From positions 1 through 17,006 of the forward strand of contig JBBQQK010000015.1 in assembly GCA_038216025.1 (NCBI GenBank): a DNA stretch of 17,006 bases, read 5' to 3'. The notes below the pieces were generated by a model, which was given only the letters and a program-made list of their open reading frames with translations, did no database searches and was not told the DNA's origin. The stretch's first letter is position 1; each line of letters starts with the position of its first letter. The translations under genes were made by a program, and so were the position numbers. The DNA is from JBBQQK01 sp038216025. Its GTDB lineage: Bacteria > Patescibacteriota > UBA1384 > XYA2-FULL-43-10 > 1-14-0-10-43-13. Below are positions 1 to 8,534 of this stretch, piece by piece.

Positions 1-969
1 ATGGTTCTCAAGAATACAAACTTTTCCATAAGAGGATCCGATAGCTACCGGGTCGCCTTTTTTGATGGTTCCGTTTTCAATCAACACAATAACTGTCGCC
101 CCTGTACCACGGCTCATCCTGGCTTCTATAACTACCCCTACAGAAGTATCGTCAGGATTGGCTTTTAAGTCCATCATGTCAGCTTGCAATAAAATCATTT
201 CAAGAAGATCGTCTACATTTTGACCAGTTTTAGCTGAGATCTCAACAAATACTGTTTTACCGCCCCATTCTTCAGGAACCAAATCGTATTCTGTTAACTG
301 CTGCTTAACCTTCATTGTATCCGAATCAGGCAAATCAATCTTATTAATAGCAACAATAACAGGAACATTATGATTTTTTGCCTGTTCAATAACTTCTATA
401 GTCTGAGGCTTCACGCCATCATTTGCTGCTACAATCAATACAACAATATCCGTAATAGCTGCGCCGCGGGTTCGTACGGCCGAGAAAGCCGCATGTCCAG
501 GGGTATCTATAACTGTTATAGTTCTGTTCTTGAGGTTTTTATGTTTTGTCTCACTTAAAGTCACCTGATAGGCCGTAATATGTTGCGTAATACCACCTGA
601 CTCTCCTTGAGCAACATGGGCCGATCGAATCTGGTCTAACAATGTAGTTTTACCGTGGTCTACATGGCCCATAATAGTTACAACGGGTGGCCTTGATTGA
701 AGTTTTGTTTGATCCACAACTCCGGCTACAGTTTGGCTGTTTTCTTCCGTTTCAATTTCCTTTTGAACTTCTTTTCCAAACTCATCAGAGATAATTGAGG
801 CTGTATCAAAATCAATAGTTTGGTTAATTGAGGCGAGAACACCATTCCGCATCAGCTCAGTTATGACTTTTGTAACAGGAACATCTATTTTATCAGCAAA
901 ATCTTTCACTGAAATAATATCAGGAATCATAATGACTTTTGTTTCAGATTTATTCTCAATTTTTACCAC
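1..969 (-). CDS. infB: Translation initiation factor IF-2 (3' end cut by window edge)
   Basis: IF-2 is the GTPase that brings fMet-tRNA to the 30S subunit and promotes 70S joining. Visible from the sequence: 323 codons with an IF2_N-like region of about 100 residues, then the G domain with P-loop GHVDHGKTT, switch II DTPGHAAF, NKID and a SAK-type G5 motif, running into the start of domain II. The rest lies beyond the window. The N-terminal part is much shorter than in E. coli IF-2. The switch II motif reads DTPGHAAF instead of the common bacterial DTPGHEAF; human mitochondrial IF2 also has DTPGHAAF. The GTG at 967-969 was chosen because the frame has a stop two codons upstream and a promoter sits about 30 nt upstream. 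An in-frame ATG at 928-930 is the alternative; neither has a strong Shine-Dalgarno. The gene lies 117 nt downstream of gyrA on the same strand. Confidence 0.95.
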   Translation of the reverse strand, partial: MVKIENKSETKVIMIPDIISVKDFADKIDVPVTKVITELMRNGVLASINQTIDFDTASIISDEFGKEVQKEIETEENSQTVAGVVDQTKLQSRPPVVTIMGHVDHGKTTLLDQIRSAHVAQGESGGITQHITAYQVTLSETKHKNLKNRTITVIDTPGHAAFSAVRTRGAAITDIVVLIVAANDGVKPQTIEVIEQAKNHNVPVIVAINKIDLPDSDTMKVKQQLTEYDLVPEEWGGKTVFVEISAKTGQNVDDLLEMILLQADMMDLKANPDDTSVGVVIEARMSRGTGATVIVLIENGTIKKGDPVAIGSSYGKVCILENH

Positions 970-997
970 TTTTTACCAATCTTTTATTTAATATATT

Positions 998-1026
998 ATC
1001 ATACAATAAAATTAACTTCTTTACAA
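998..1026 (-). promoter_or_regulatory. sigma70-type promoter for infB
   Basis: On the minus strand a -35 box TTGTAA (1021-1026) and a -10 box TATGAT (998-1003) are separated by 17 bp. The predicted transcription start is near 991, about 22 nt before the GTG start of infB. It lies in the only non-coding gap between gyrA and infB, so infB can be transcribed independently of the gyrase operon. Confidence 0.6.
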
Positions 1027-1086
1027 TCTTATCTAAATCAGATAGGCAATCTAACTTCATTGTAAACTTTTTTAGAGATATTTTAC

Positions 1087-3819
1087 TTATTCCTTGGGAG
1101 CGCTAACCTTTACATCTTCAATTATGACATCAGACAAACCTGGAATCGGACATTCTTCGGCTAGAATCAAAGCCACTGAGGCAACTTTGTCACCGGAACG
1201 CAATTTCATAAGGGTGACTCCTTGAGTATCTCTTCCAAGTTTTTTGATTTTAACTAATTCCATTCTGATAAATTGTCCCTTTTGAGAAGCCATTACCACG
1301 TCGTTTTTGTCATCGTAAGTTATATGCATGCCGATAACATTGCCTGTTTTTGGCGTACAGTTTGCAGCTCTGATACCCATTCCACTTCTTTTCTGCATAT
1401 GAAAATGATTTAGTGGCGTTCTTTTGCCAAAACCATTTTCCAACACAACAAGCATGTCAGGTGAATACGATTTTTTATTCGGTTCTTCGTCTGTAAATAC
1501 ATATTTTTCGGCTGGCACGATGTCCATAACCATAACCGAATCATCTTTTCTTAATCTCATTCCGGCTACCCCTGAAGCGCTTCTGCCCATTGGCCGAACA
1601 TCGTTTTCAGAATAACAAATGGCTTGACCCTTCTCTGAAACTTCGACTATCACATCTTTGCCGCTGGAAATCTTGGCCCATTTGAGTTCATCGCCCGGTT
1701 TCAATCCCATTGCGATGATGCCTGTTTTTCTAATATTCTCATACTTTAAGATTTCAGTCTTTTTAATAAAACCTTTTTTGGTTCCCATTACAAAGAACTT
1801 TCCGCCAATTTCTTTTTTTGAAACGGTCAATGTTGCAGTTACTTTCTCGTCTTGGGAGATCTGTATAATATTAACCACGGGAGTTCCTTTTGATTGACGG
1901 GAAGTAGCAGGCAATTCATAAACCTTGCTGGCAAAAATTCTACCTTTGTTGGTGAAAAAGTAAATATCGTCATGTGTGTTGGCGCAAACTAAATATTCTA
2001 TTATGTCTTCTTCTTTTGTAGTCATGCCAATCACCCCGACACCGCCTCGTATTTGTTTCTTGTAAGTGTCGACATCTTGTCTTTTGATATAATTGCCACG
2101 AGTCAAGGTAACTATTACTTGCTGATCTGGAATAAGGTCTTCGGCCTTAAATTCACCGATTGCGTGGGGAATTATTTCAGTTCTTCTATCATCACCAAAT
2201 TTTTCAACGACATCTTTTAAATCTTCTTTGATTAGACCATATATTTTTTCAGGATGAGCCAAGAGATCCTCAAGATATGCTATTTTATTCAACAATTCTT
2301 GGTATTCTTCCTCTATTTTCTTTCGTTCCAGAGCAGCCAATTGAGAAAGTCTCATGTCTAAAATTGCATCGGTCTGTCTCTCGGAGAAAGAAAACTTGGC
2401 AATTAAATTGTTTTTGGCCTCTTCCCTATTTGCAGAAGAACGGATTGTGCTAATAACTTCGTCAATATTATCTAAAGCAATTTTCAAGCCTTCCAAGATA
2501 TGCGCACGATCTTGAGCTTTTTTCAATTCGAAACGGCTTCTTCGCTCGATGACTTGATGTCTATGTTTAATATAGTAAGTAAGCACATCCTTAAGCGTCA
2601 TCACCCGTGGTTCAAGATCAGGAGTTAATGCAAGCATATTGACGTGAAAAGCAGTTTGCAATTGAGTGAGTTCAAACAAGCGATTCAAAACTTTTTTTGG
2701 AAAAGCAGTTGACTTCAATTCGACAACAACCCTAACACCTTTTCTGTCGGATTCATCTCTTAGATCGGAAATACCTTCAATTCTTTTCTCTTTAACCAAG
2801 TCGGCAATTTTTTCGATCAAAGTGGCTTTATTAACCTGATAAGGAATCTCTGTAACAATTATTTTAAAACCTCTTTTACCCTCTTCTATATCAGCCTTTG
2901 CCCGCATCACTATTTTACCTTTACCGGTGGCGTAGGCAGTTTTTATATCTTCAGTATTGTAAATGATGCCTGCGGTTGGAAAATCAGGGCCTTTGACATG
3001 CTCCATTAGCTCATCAAGAGAAATCTCCGGATTGTCAATGAGGGCAGTAATACCATTGCATAACTCGGTTAAATTATGCGGCGGAATATTTGTGGCCATT
3101 CCAACGGCAATACCCATAGTGCCGTTCAATAGCAATTGAGGCACTCTGGCCGGAAGAACGACCGGCTCTTGAGTAGAGCCGTCATAGTTATCTTGCCAAT
3201 CAACTGTATCTTTATCTATATCGGCCATCATTTCACCCGCTATAGACGACATTCGGCACTCAGTATATCTCATAGCAGCTGCAGAATCTCCATCCATCGA
3301 ACCGAAATTACCTTGGCCATCCACTAACTGGTAACGCATCGAGAAATCCTGGGCCATCCGAACCAAACTATCATAAGCAGCAACATCGCCATGAGGATGG
3401 AAATTACCAATAACTTCACCCACAACTTTAGCAGATTTACGGTATTTGGAGGTATGGTACAGACCGGTCGAATACATAGCATACAAAACTCTTCTATGTA
3501 CTGGTTTCATGCCATCGCGCACATCTGGAAGGGCGCGAGAAACGATAACGCTCATCGCATAATTTAAGTAGGAAGTTTCCATTTCCACTGTTAGATCACG
3601 CGGCTTAAGCGTGCCAACGTTTTCGACATATCTTTCTTCTGTGACTGTTTCGTCTTGGACTTGGCCTTTGGGACCTTCGTTATCATCAGTTGTTTGAAGC
3701 GCATCTCCTACCGGAGCATCATCTGAATCTTCAGCTTGTGCTTCATTTTCAAGAGAAGATTCGATGGAATCGTTTTCAGTTTCTTCGGTATTTTCTTCTA
3801 TGTTATTTTCTTCTTCCAT
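1087..3819 (-). CDS. gyrA: DNA gyrase subunit A with acidic N-terminal extension
   Basis: GyrA is the DNA breakage-reunion and wrapping subunit of the A2B2 type IIA topoisomerase that introduces negative supercoils. Seen: the winged-helix/tower core from about residue 75 (SYLNYAMSVIVSRALPDVRD), the active-site Tyr at about 185 in AMRYTE, and a C-terminal beta-pinwheel with a degenerate GyrA box (QIRGGVG, about 589-595). The box and the adjacent gyrB favour gyrase over topoisomerase IV. Residues 1-70 are an Asp/Glu-rich extension absent from most GyrA proteins. The start is well fixed: AGGAG (3826-3830) lies 6 nt upstream, directly after the gyrB stop. In the quinolone-resistance region the position of E. 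coli Ser83 is Val (HPHGDVAAYD), while the Asp87 equivalent is kept. The gene follows gyrB by 12 nt, so the two form an operon. Confidence 0.97.
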   Translation of the reverse strand: MEEENNIEENTEETENDSIESSLENEAQAEDSDDAPVGDALQTTDDNEGPKGQVQDETVTEERYVENVGTLKPRDLTVEMETSYLNYAMSVIVSRALPDVRDGMKPVHRRVLYAMYSTGLYHTSKYRKSAKVVGEVIGNFHPHGDVAAYDSLVRMAQDFSMRYQLVDGQGNFGSMDGDSAAAMRYTECRMSSIAGEMMADIDKDTVDWQDNYDGSTQEPVVLPARVPQLLLNGTMGIAVGMATNIPPHNLTELCNGITALIDNPEISLDELMEHVKGPDFPTAGIIYNTEDIKTAYATGKGKIVMRAKADIEEGKRGFKIIVTEIPYQVNKATLIEKIADLVKEKRIEGISDLRDESDRKGVRVVVELKSTAFPKKVLNRLFELTQLQTAFHVNMLALTPDLEPRVMTLKDVLTYYIKHRHQVIERRSRFELKKAQDRAHILEGLKIALDNIDEVISTIRSSANREEAKNNLIAKFSFSERQTDAILDMRLSQLAALERKKIEEEYQELLNKIAYLEDLLAHPEKIYGLIKEDLKDVVEKFGDDRRTEIIPHAIGEFKAEDLIPDQQVIVTLTRGNYIKRQDVDTYKKQIRGGVGVIGMTTKEEDIIEYLVCANTHDDIYFFTNKGRIFASKVYELPATSRQSKGTPVVNIIQISQDEKVTATLTVSKKEIGGKFFVMGTKKGFIKKTEILKYENIRKTGIIAMGLKPGDELKWAKISSGKDVIVEVSEKGQAICYSENDVRPMGRSASGVAGMRLRKDDSVMVMDIVPAEKYVFTDEEPNKKSYSPDMLVVLENGFGKRTPLNHFHMQKRSGMGIRAANCTPKTGNVIGMHITYDDKNDVVMASQKGQFIRMELVKIKKLGRDTQGVTLMKLRSGDKVASVALILAEECPIPGLSDVIIEDVKVSAPKE

Positions 3820-3831
3820 GAATATCTCCTG

Positions 3832-5895
3832 TTAAATATCTAAGTTCTTAACGCTCTTAGCTCGTGTTGTTATAAATTTCTTTCTGGGAGCAACTTGATC
3901 ACCCATGAGCATCGAAAAAGTTTCATCCGCCTTCTCTGCATCATTTATATTTACTTGAAGTAAAATACGATTTTCTGGACACATGGTAGTCTCCCAAAGT
4001 TGAGTTGGATTCATTTCGCCAAGACCCTTAAAACGCTGGATGACTATTCCTGCAGTGCCTTCACGATCGCCTTTCAGCTTTTTAACGATTTCATCCCGTT
4101 CTGTGTCAGAATATGCCCACTTTTTGTCTTTGCCTTTAACTATGGAGAAAAGTGGCGGCTGGGCAATATAGATATGACCGTTTTCCAGTAAATTAGGGAA
4201 GTTTCTGAAAAAGAATGTAAGCAGCAATGTTCTAATGTGATCACCATCGACATCAGCATCCGTCATGATTATTACTCTGTCATATCGCAATTTTGAGTAA
4301 TTTATATCTTCGCCAATTCCTATTCCAAGAGCGACAATTATAGCCTTGATTTCATCCGAAGAAAGCATTCTATCCAATCGAGCTCTTTCAACATTGAGAA
4401 TCTTGCCCCGCAATGGCAATATAGCTTGGAAATTACGGTCGCGACCCTGTTTAGCGGAACCACCAGCTGAATCACCCTCAACCAAATATACTTCTGATCT
4501 TTTTGGGTCTTTTGAAGAACAGTCAGCCAATTTTCCAGGCAAAGTCATTCCTTCAAGCGCGCCCTTTCTGATAATAGTGTCTCTTGCGGCGCGGGCAGCC
4601 ATTCTAGCTCTAGCAGACAAGGAGCATTTGTCGATAATTTTTTTAGCCTCATTTGGATTTTCTTCCATATAAGAGACAAGGGCGGTTTGTGTTACAGAGT
4701 CAACTATCGTTCGCACTTCTGTATTTCCCAGCTTGGCCTTAGTTTGTCCTTCAAACTGAGGATCAGGCAACTTTACAGACAAAACACAGGTTAATCCCTC
4801 TCTGACATCCTCGCCGGTTAGAGGAGTGCCCTTTAACAAAAGATTATGTTTTTTGGCATAATCATTTATTGCTCTTGTTAAAGCAGTACGAAATCCTGTC
4901 AAATGAGTTCCGCCTTCAGCCGTATAAATATTGTTAGCAAAGGAGTGTAAGTGCTCTTTATAATCATCCGTGTACGCCAAAGCAAGCTCAACCAAAACAT
5001 CGTTTGAGCTTTTTTCAATATACATTGGCGGATCGTTCAACGCTTCTTTATTTTTGTTTATATGACGAACATAAGAGGATATCCCTCCTTCGAAATAAAA
5101 TGAGTACGATTGGTGACCAATTTTTTCAGCAGAACCTTCCTCTTCTAAAATCGGTCCTCTACCGGTGTGCATATTTTTATCAATGTCTTCACCGTCTTCT
5201 TGATCATCTGTAACTTCTTTGGTTATTACGCCTTCTTCTCTTTCGTCTCTGACTACGATCATAACCCCTTTTGTGAGATATGCCTGCTGACGACAATGGC
5301 TGAGAATAGTTTTAAATGACAATGTGGTTGTTTTGAATATCTCCGGATCTGGGAGAAACGATATTTTAGTGCCGGTCCCTTCGCTTTCGCCAATTACTTT
5401 TATGTCTTCTTTGGCGTCGCCTCGATCATATTCTTGAAAATATAATTTATTATCTCTTTTTACTTCTGCTTTTACCCATACGGAAAGTGCATTTACAACA
5501 GCAGCACCTACACCATGCAAACCGCCGGACACTTTATATCCGCCGTCGCCGAATTTTCCGCCTGCGTGTAAAGTAGTTAAAACAGTCTCTAGAGCCGATT
5601 TTCCGGTAGATTTCACTTTGTCTACTGGTATTCCGCGGCCGTTATCATCTACGGATACTGAGCCATCTTTATGTAAAATGATGATTATTTTATCACAATA
5701 ACCAGCCATAGCCTCGTCTATAGAGTTGTCAACAATTTCCCAGACTAAATGATGAAGTCCATCAATACCGGTTCCTCCAATATACATGCCTGGTCGTTTT
5801 CGAACTGGAGCTAGGCCTTCCAAAACTGTAATCTGGGAAGCATTGTACTGTCCAGAGTTTTTTTCTTCATTCTCTTTCATTTGAGTATACTCCAT
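3832..5895 (-). CDS. gyrB: DNA gyrase subunit B with acidic transducer insert
   Basis: GyrB is the ATPase subunit of DNA gyrase. Domains in order: GHKL ATPase (catalytic Glu in WEIVDNSIDEA, about 51-62; DNGRGIP; GGLHGVG at 124-130), transducer, TOPRIM (EGDSAGG at 473-479, DADVDGD at 546-552) and the C-terminal tail with RFKGLGEMNP. At 687 residues it lacks the large TOPRIM insert of E. coli GyrB (804 aa). It has an additional acidic stretch at about residues 221-262 between the conserved VVRDER-type strand and the YFEGGI strand of the transducer. An upstream promoter is present. The ATG at 5895 has no Shine-Dalgarno. The in-frame ATG at 5878-5880 has GGAG 9 nt before it and may be the true start (682 aa). 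The gene is co-transcribed with gyrA. Confidence 0.97.
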   Translation of the reverse strand: MEYTQMKENEEKNSGQYNASQITVLEGLAPVRKRPGMYIGGTGIDGLHHLVWEIVDNSIDEAMAGYCDKIIIILHKDGSVSVDDNGRGIPVDKVKSTGKSALETVLTTLHAGGKFGDGGYKVSGGLHGVGAAVVNALSVWVKAEVKRDNKLYFQEYDRGDAKEDIKVIGESEGTGTKISFLPDPEIFKTTTLSFKTILSHCRQQAYLTKGVMIVVRDEREEGVITKEVTDDQEDGEDIDKNMHTGRGPILEEEGSAEKIGHQSYSFYFEGGISSYVRHINKNKEALNDPPMYIEKSSNDVLVELALAYTDDYKEHLHSFANNIYTAEGGTHLTGFRTALTRAINDYAKKHNLLLKGTPLTGEDVREGLTCVLSVKLPDPQFEGQTKAKLGNTEVRTIVDSVTQTALVSYMEENPNEAKKIIDKCSLSARARMAARAARDTIIRKGALEGMTLPGKLADCSSKDPKRSEVYLVEGDSAGGSAKQGRDRNFQAILPLRGKILNVERARLDRMLSSDEIKAIIVALGIGIGEDINYSKLRYDRVIIMTDADVDGDHIRTLLLTFFFRNFPNLLENGHIYIAQPPLFSIVKGKDKKWAYSDTERDEIVKKLKGDREGTAGIVIQRFKGLGEMNPTQLWETTMCPENRILLQVNINDAEKADETFSMLMGDQVAPRKKFITTRAKSVKNLDI

Positions 5896-5939
5896 CTAAA
5901 AACACTAAAAATTTAAAGCTAAATAGCCTTAACATTTTA

Positions 5940-5968
5940 ATTGTAGCACTCATAAAGCATATACGCAA
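5940..5968 (-). promoter_or_regulatory. sigma70-type promoter for the gyrB-gyrA operon
   Basis: On the minus strand -35 TTGCGT (5963-5968) and -10 TACAAT (5940-5945) are separated by 17 bp. The predicted start is near 5933, giving a leader of about 38 nt before the first gyrB ATG. The leader contains a small imperfect hairpin, AAGGCTA/TAGCTTT. Known gyrase promoters in other bacteria are supercoiling-sensitive; whether this one is cannot be seen. Confidence 0.6.
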
Positions 5969-5996
5969 GAAAATGGCTCAGAATCGATTCTAGGGG

Positions 5997-7097
5997 TTAT
6001 TCGGCCAGATCATTCAATATATTTAAAAATCTTTTTCGAAAAGTTTCTACTGAGAATTTTTCAGCATGAGACTTGATATAGTGCGGATCAAAATCATTTA
6101 CATTAAAGTTTTTAACTGCCTCAATTAAACTTTCTGCAGTCTGTTCTTTGAAAAACAGTCCTGTTTTATTCTCAACGATTGTTTCTAAAACACCGCCGGC
6201 GCCATATGCTATCACTGGCCTGCCAGCAGCCATTGCTTCAACCGGGACAATGCCGAAATCCTCTTCAGCAGCGAAGACGAACGCTTTGGCTTCCTTGTAA
6301 TATGTTGCAACTTCTTCATCAGATAAGAAACCCAAGAATTCAATATTATTTTTAGCCATATCTTTCAGACGATTTTTTTCGGGTCCGTTGCCGATTATTT
6401 TTAAAGGAAGTTTCAACTTATTGAATGCTTCGATAATTAAGTCGCAACGCTTATAATTGACTAGACGGCTTACATAAAGAAAATAATCCTTTACTTCATT
6501 CGGATTAGCGACTTCAAATCTTTGAGTATCTACAGCGGGATATACAACCTTTGCGTCCCTGCCATAATATTTTTTGATTCTTTTAGCGGTATAATTTGAA
6601 TTCGCCACAAAAAGGTCAACGCGATCAGCGGCAAGTCTATCCCAAATCCGCATTTTATGGGCAGTAATTTTCCTAAGAAAGCTGAATTTTCCAGCATTCG
6701 CTCTTGGATCAAGATCGGGCTCCCATAAATATCTGGGCGGCGTATGACAATAGCATACATGTTTAACGTTGGGTTTTGTGATCACCCCTTTAGCTGCCAT
6801 GGTGGTAGACGATACTACAATATCATACTTACTCAGATCGAATTGCTCGAAAGCAAAAGGAGTAAAAGGTATCAATAATTCTCTTTTTGTTTTAGAAAAC
6901 GGAATATTCTGTAAAATTGAAGTCTTTATGTCTTTTGTTGAAAATTTCTTAGCCCTATTCTTATCAAAAACTGCAGTATAAATTGGCGCATCAGGAAAAA
7001 GAGAGGATATCTCCCACAGCACTCTTTCTGCTCCCGCTACATTTGTTATCCAATCATGTACGAGGGCGATATTCTGTTTTTCCAAAAATTGATTCAT
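5997..7097 (-). CDS. GT-B family 4 glycosyltransferase (mannosyltransferase-like)
   Basis: A retaining GT4-family glycosyltransferase that probably adds a sugar from a nucleotide donor to a lipid-linked glycan at the cytoplasmic membrane face. Seen: an N-terminal acceptor Rossmann domain starting ALVHDW and GAERVL (about 11-26), the sequence CYCHTPPRYLWEPD typical of the WbaZ/MtfA-like branch (about 115-128), and a C-terminal donor domain with the family's E-x7-E motif (Glu279 and Glu287, in EDFGIVPVE). At 366 residues it is full length. Its first 44 nt overlap the 3' end of the upstream sugar-phosphate transferase gene in another frame, and no Shine-Dalgarno precedes the ATG, so translational coupling is plausible. 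The sugar and linkage cannot be read from the sequence. Context indicates exopolysaccharide or surface-glycan assembly. Confidence 0.9.
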   Translation of the reverse strand: MNQFLEKQNIALVHDWITNVAGAERVLWEISSLFPDAPIYTAVFDKNRAKKFSTKDIKTSILQNIPFSKTKRELLIPFTPFAFEQFDLSKYDIVVSSTTMAAKGVITKPNVKHVCYCHTPPRYLWEPDLDPRANAGKFSFLRKITAHKMRIWDRLAADRVDLFVANSNYTAKRIKKYYGRDAKVVYPAVDTQRFEVANPNEVKDYFLYVSRLVNYKRCDLIIEAFNKLKLPLKIIGNGPEKNRLKDMAKNNIEFLGFLSDEEVATYYKEAKAFVFAAEEDFGIVPVEAMAAGRPVIAYGAGGVLETIVENKTGLFFKEQTAESLIEAVKNFNVNDFDPHYIKSHAEKFSVETFRKRFLNILNDLAE

Positions 7098-8469
7098 TTA
7101 TTATTAAAAAGATTGTTTTAATTAATATTTGTATATCGAGCCAGAAAGACCAATGTTCTATATAATATATATCGTAACGGACTCTTTCCTTGATTGATGT
7201 GTCGCCCTTTAACCCATTTACTTGGGCCCATCCTGTCAGACCGGCCTTAACTCGATGACGCTTGAAATATTCAGGGATCTCATTTTCAAATTTTTTAACA
7301 AGTTTGGGCTGCTCAGGCCTTGGGCCAACGAACGACATTTCGCCGTGCAATATATTCCAAATCTGAGGAATCTCATCAAAATTTGTTTTTCTTAAAATTT
7401 TACCGATGGCCGAGATGCGGGTATCGGAAGCTGTTGTCCACTTTGTACCTCCCTTGAAATCGCACTTGTCATAATACATAGTTCTGAACTTGTGGCAGTT
7501 GAATATACTTCCATCCCGTCCTATTCTGGGCTGAGAATAAAACACCGGACCCTTTGATGATAATTTAATTAATACTGCAATGATAATCGTAAACGGCAGA
7601 GTAAGTAGAAATAGTAAAATAGCAATTGTCAAATCAAGCACTCTTTTGGTGATCCTGCCCCAGCCATCAAGCGGAATTGGCTTCAGCTCCATCACAGGCA
7701 TCGAACCTATAAGCTCAGAAGATACATTTAAACTCATGAGAGATAATGTATCAGGCATGTATTTAAATACCAATTTGTAATCAGAACAAATCTGAATCAC
7801 TTCCAGTATTTTTACTTTTGAAATATTTATATCAGTTAAAATAACTTCATCGATTCCCAAAGGTCCTATCTTCTCTTTTAATTGATTTATTGAGCCTAGA
7901 ATTTTTAAACCAAATTTACTACTATTCCCATCAAGATTCAAAACTCCTTTAACTATATATCCCAACTCTTTATGTATTGAAAGATACTCACAAACTTCCT
8001 CGGAAGTGTTATTGTCACCGATTAACAACAAGTTTCGGCTGCCAACTCCATATTTTAGTAGTGTTTTCTGTGTGGACACAATGATCTGACGGCCAAAAAA
8101 TATTGTGAATACACTAAATCCCCACGTAAAGGCTAAAATTATTCTGGAAAAGAAAAAGGTGTGAGAGAAAAAGAACCAAATTACTAAAAAGAGCATCGCT
8201 ACGGATGACGAACTAAATATTCTAAACAACTCATCGATCCTGCTTCGATTGCTCCTGATTGCGTACATTCCATTGATAGCCATGAGCACGATCCAGACAG
8301 GGATCAAGTAGAATGAAAAACGAAGGTATTCTTGAATTGGAGTTGTAGAAAAGGCAGGAAGAACTTCCAGATCCATTCTTGCATAATATGCACAAATAAA
8401 AGCAAAAACTATCATTAATATATCAACAGGCAATAGTAATAAAGCGAACAACAAATCTATTTTTTTCAT
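7054..8469 (-). CDS. Polyisoprenyl-phosphate hexose-1-phosphate transferase (WbaP/WcaJ-like)
   Basis: This enzyme starts surface-glycan synthesis by moving a hexose-1-phosphate from a nucleotide sugar to undecaprenyl phosphate in the inner membrane. Seen in 471 residues: four predicted membrane segments (about 6-29, 51-70, 88-105, 109-126), a Rossmann-like domain (about 145-255, starting NLLLIGDNN), a fifth hydrophobic re-entrant segment (about 278-303), and the PglC-like catalytic domain. That domain includes KFRTM, the Asp-Glu pair at 365-366 (NFDEIPQ), SFVGPRPE and GLTGWAQVNG. The length and layout match the long polyprenol-phosphate transferase family. The ATG at 8467-8469 has no recognisable Shine-Dalgarno, and only weak promoter-like elements lie in the 65-nt gap upstream. 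The sugar (glucose, galactose or other) cannot be decided. Confidence 0.92.
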   Translation of the reverse strand: MKKIDLLFALLLLPVDILMIVFAFICAYYARMDLEVLPAFSTTPIQEYLRFSFYLIPVWIVLMAINGMYAIRSNRSRIDELFRIFSSSSVAMLFLVIWFFFSHTFFFSRIILAFTWGFSVFTIFFGRQIIVSTQKTLLKYGVGSRNLLLIGDNNTSEEVCEYLSIHKELGYIVKGVLNLDGNSSKFGLKILGSINQLKEKIGPLGIDEVILTDINISKVKILEVIQICSDYKLVFKYMPDTLSLMSLNVSSELIGSMPVMELKPIPLDGWGRITKRVLDLTIAILLFLLTLPFTIIIAVLIKLSSKGPVFYSQPRIGRDGSIFNCHKFRTMYYDKCDFKGGTKWTTASDTRISAIGKILRKTNFDEIPQIWNILHGEMSFVGPRPEQPKLVKKFENEIPEYFKRHRVKAGLTGWAQVNGLKGDTSIKERVRYDIYYIEHWSFWLDIQILIKTIFLIINESIFGKTEYRPRT

Positions 8470-8534
8470 AATTTTATATTTAATGAATTATCGTCATTTT
8501 AATATTAGGCCAAATCGCCTGCCAATTCAATTGT

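Noticed and set aside
1027..1060. Small hairpin CTATCT/AGATAA between gyrA and infB as a terminator
   Set aside because: Only 5 bp of AT-rich stem and no T-run; a good infB promoter lies next to it, so the gap is better explained as promoter DNA.
4346..4672. 108-codon plus-strand open frame opposite gyrB
   Set aside because: It lies entirely antisense to the TOPRIM-coding part of gyrB, has no Shine-Dalgarno or recognisable domain, and is explained by the codon pattern of gyrB.
5980..5991. 12-bp palindrome AGAATCGATTCT after the glycosyltransferase stop
   Set aside because: No loop and no T-run follows; too weak to call a terminator and too short to call an operator without other copies.
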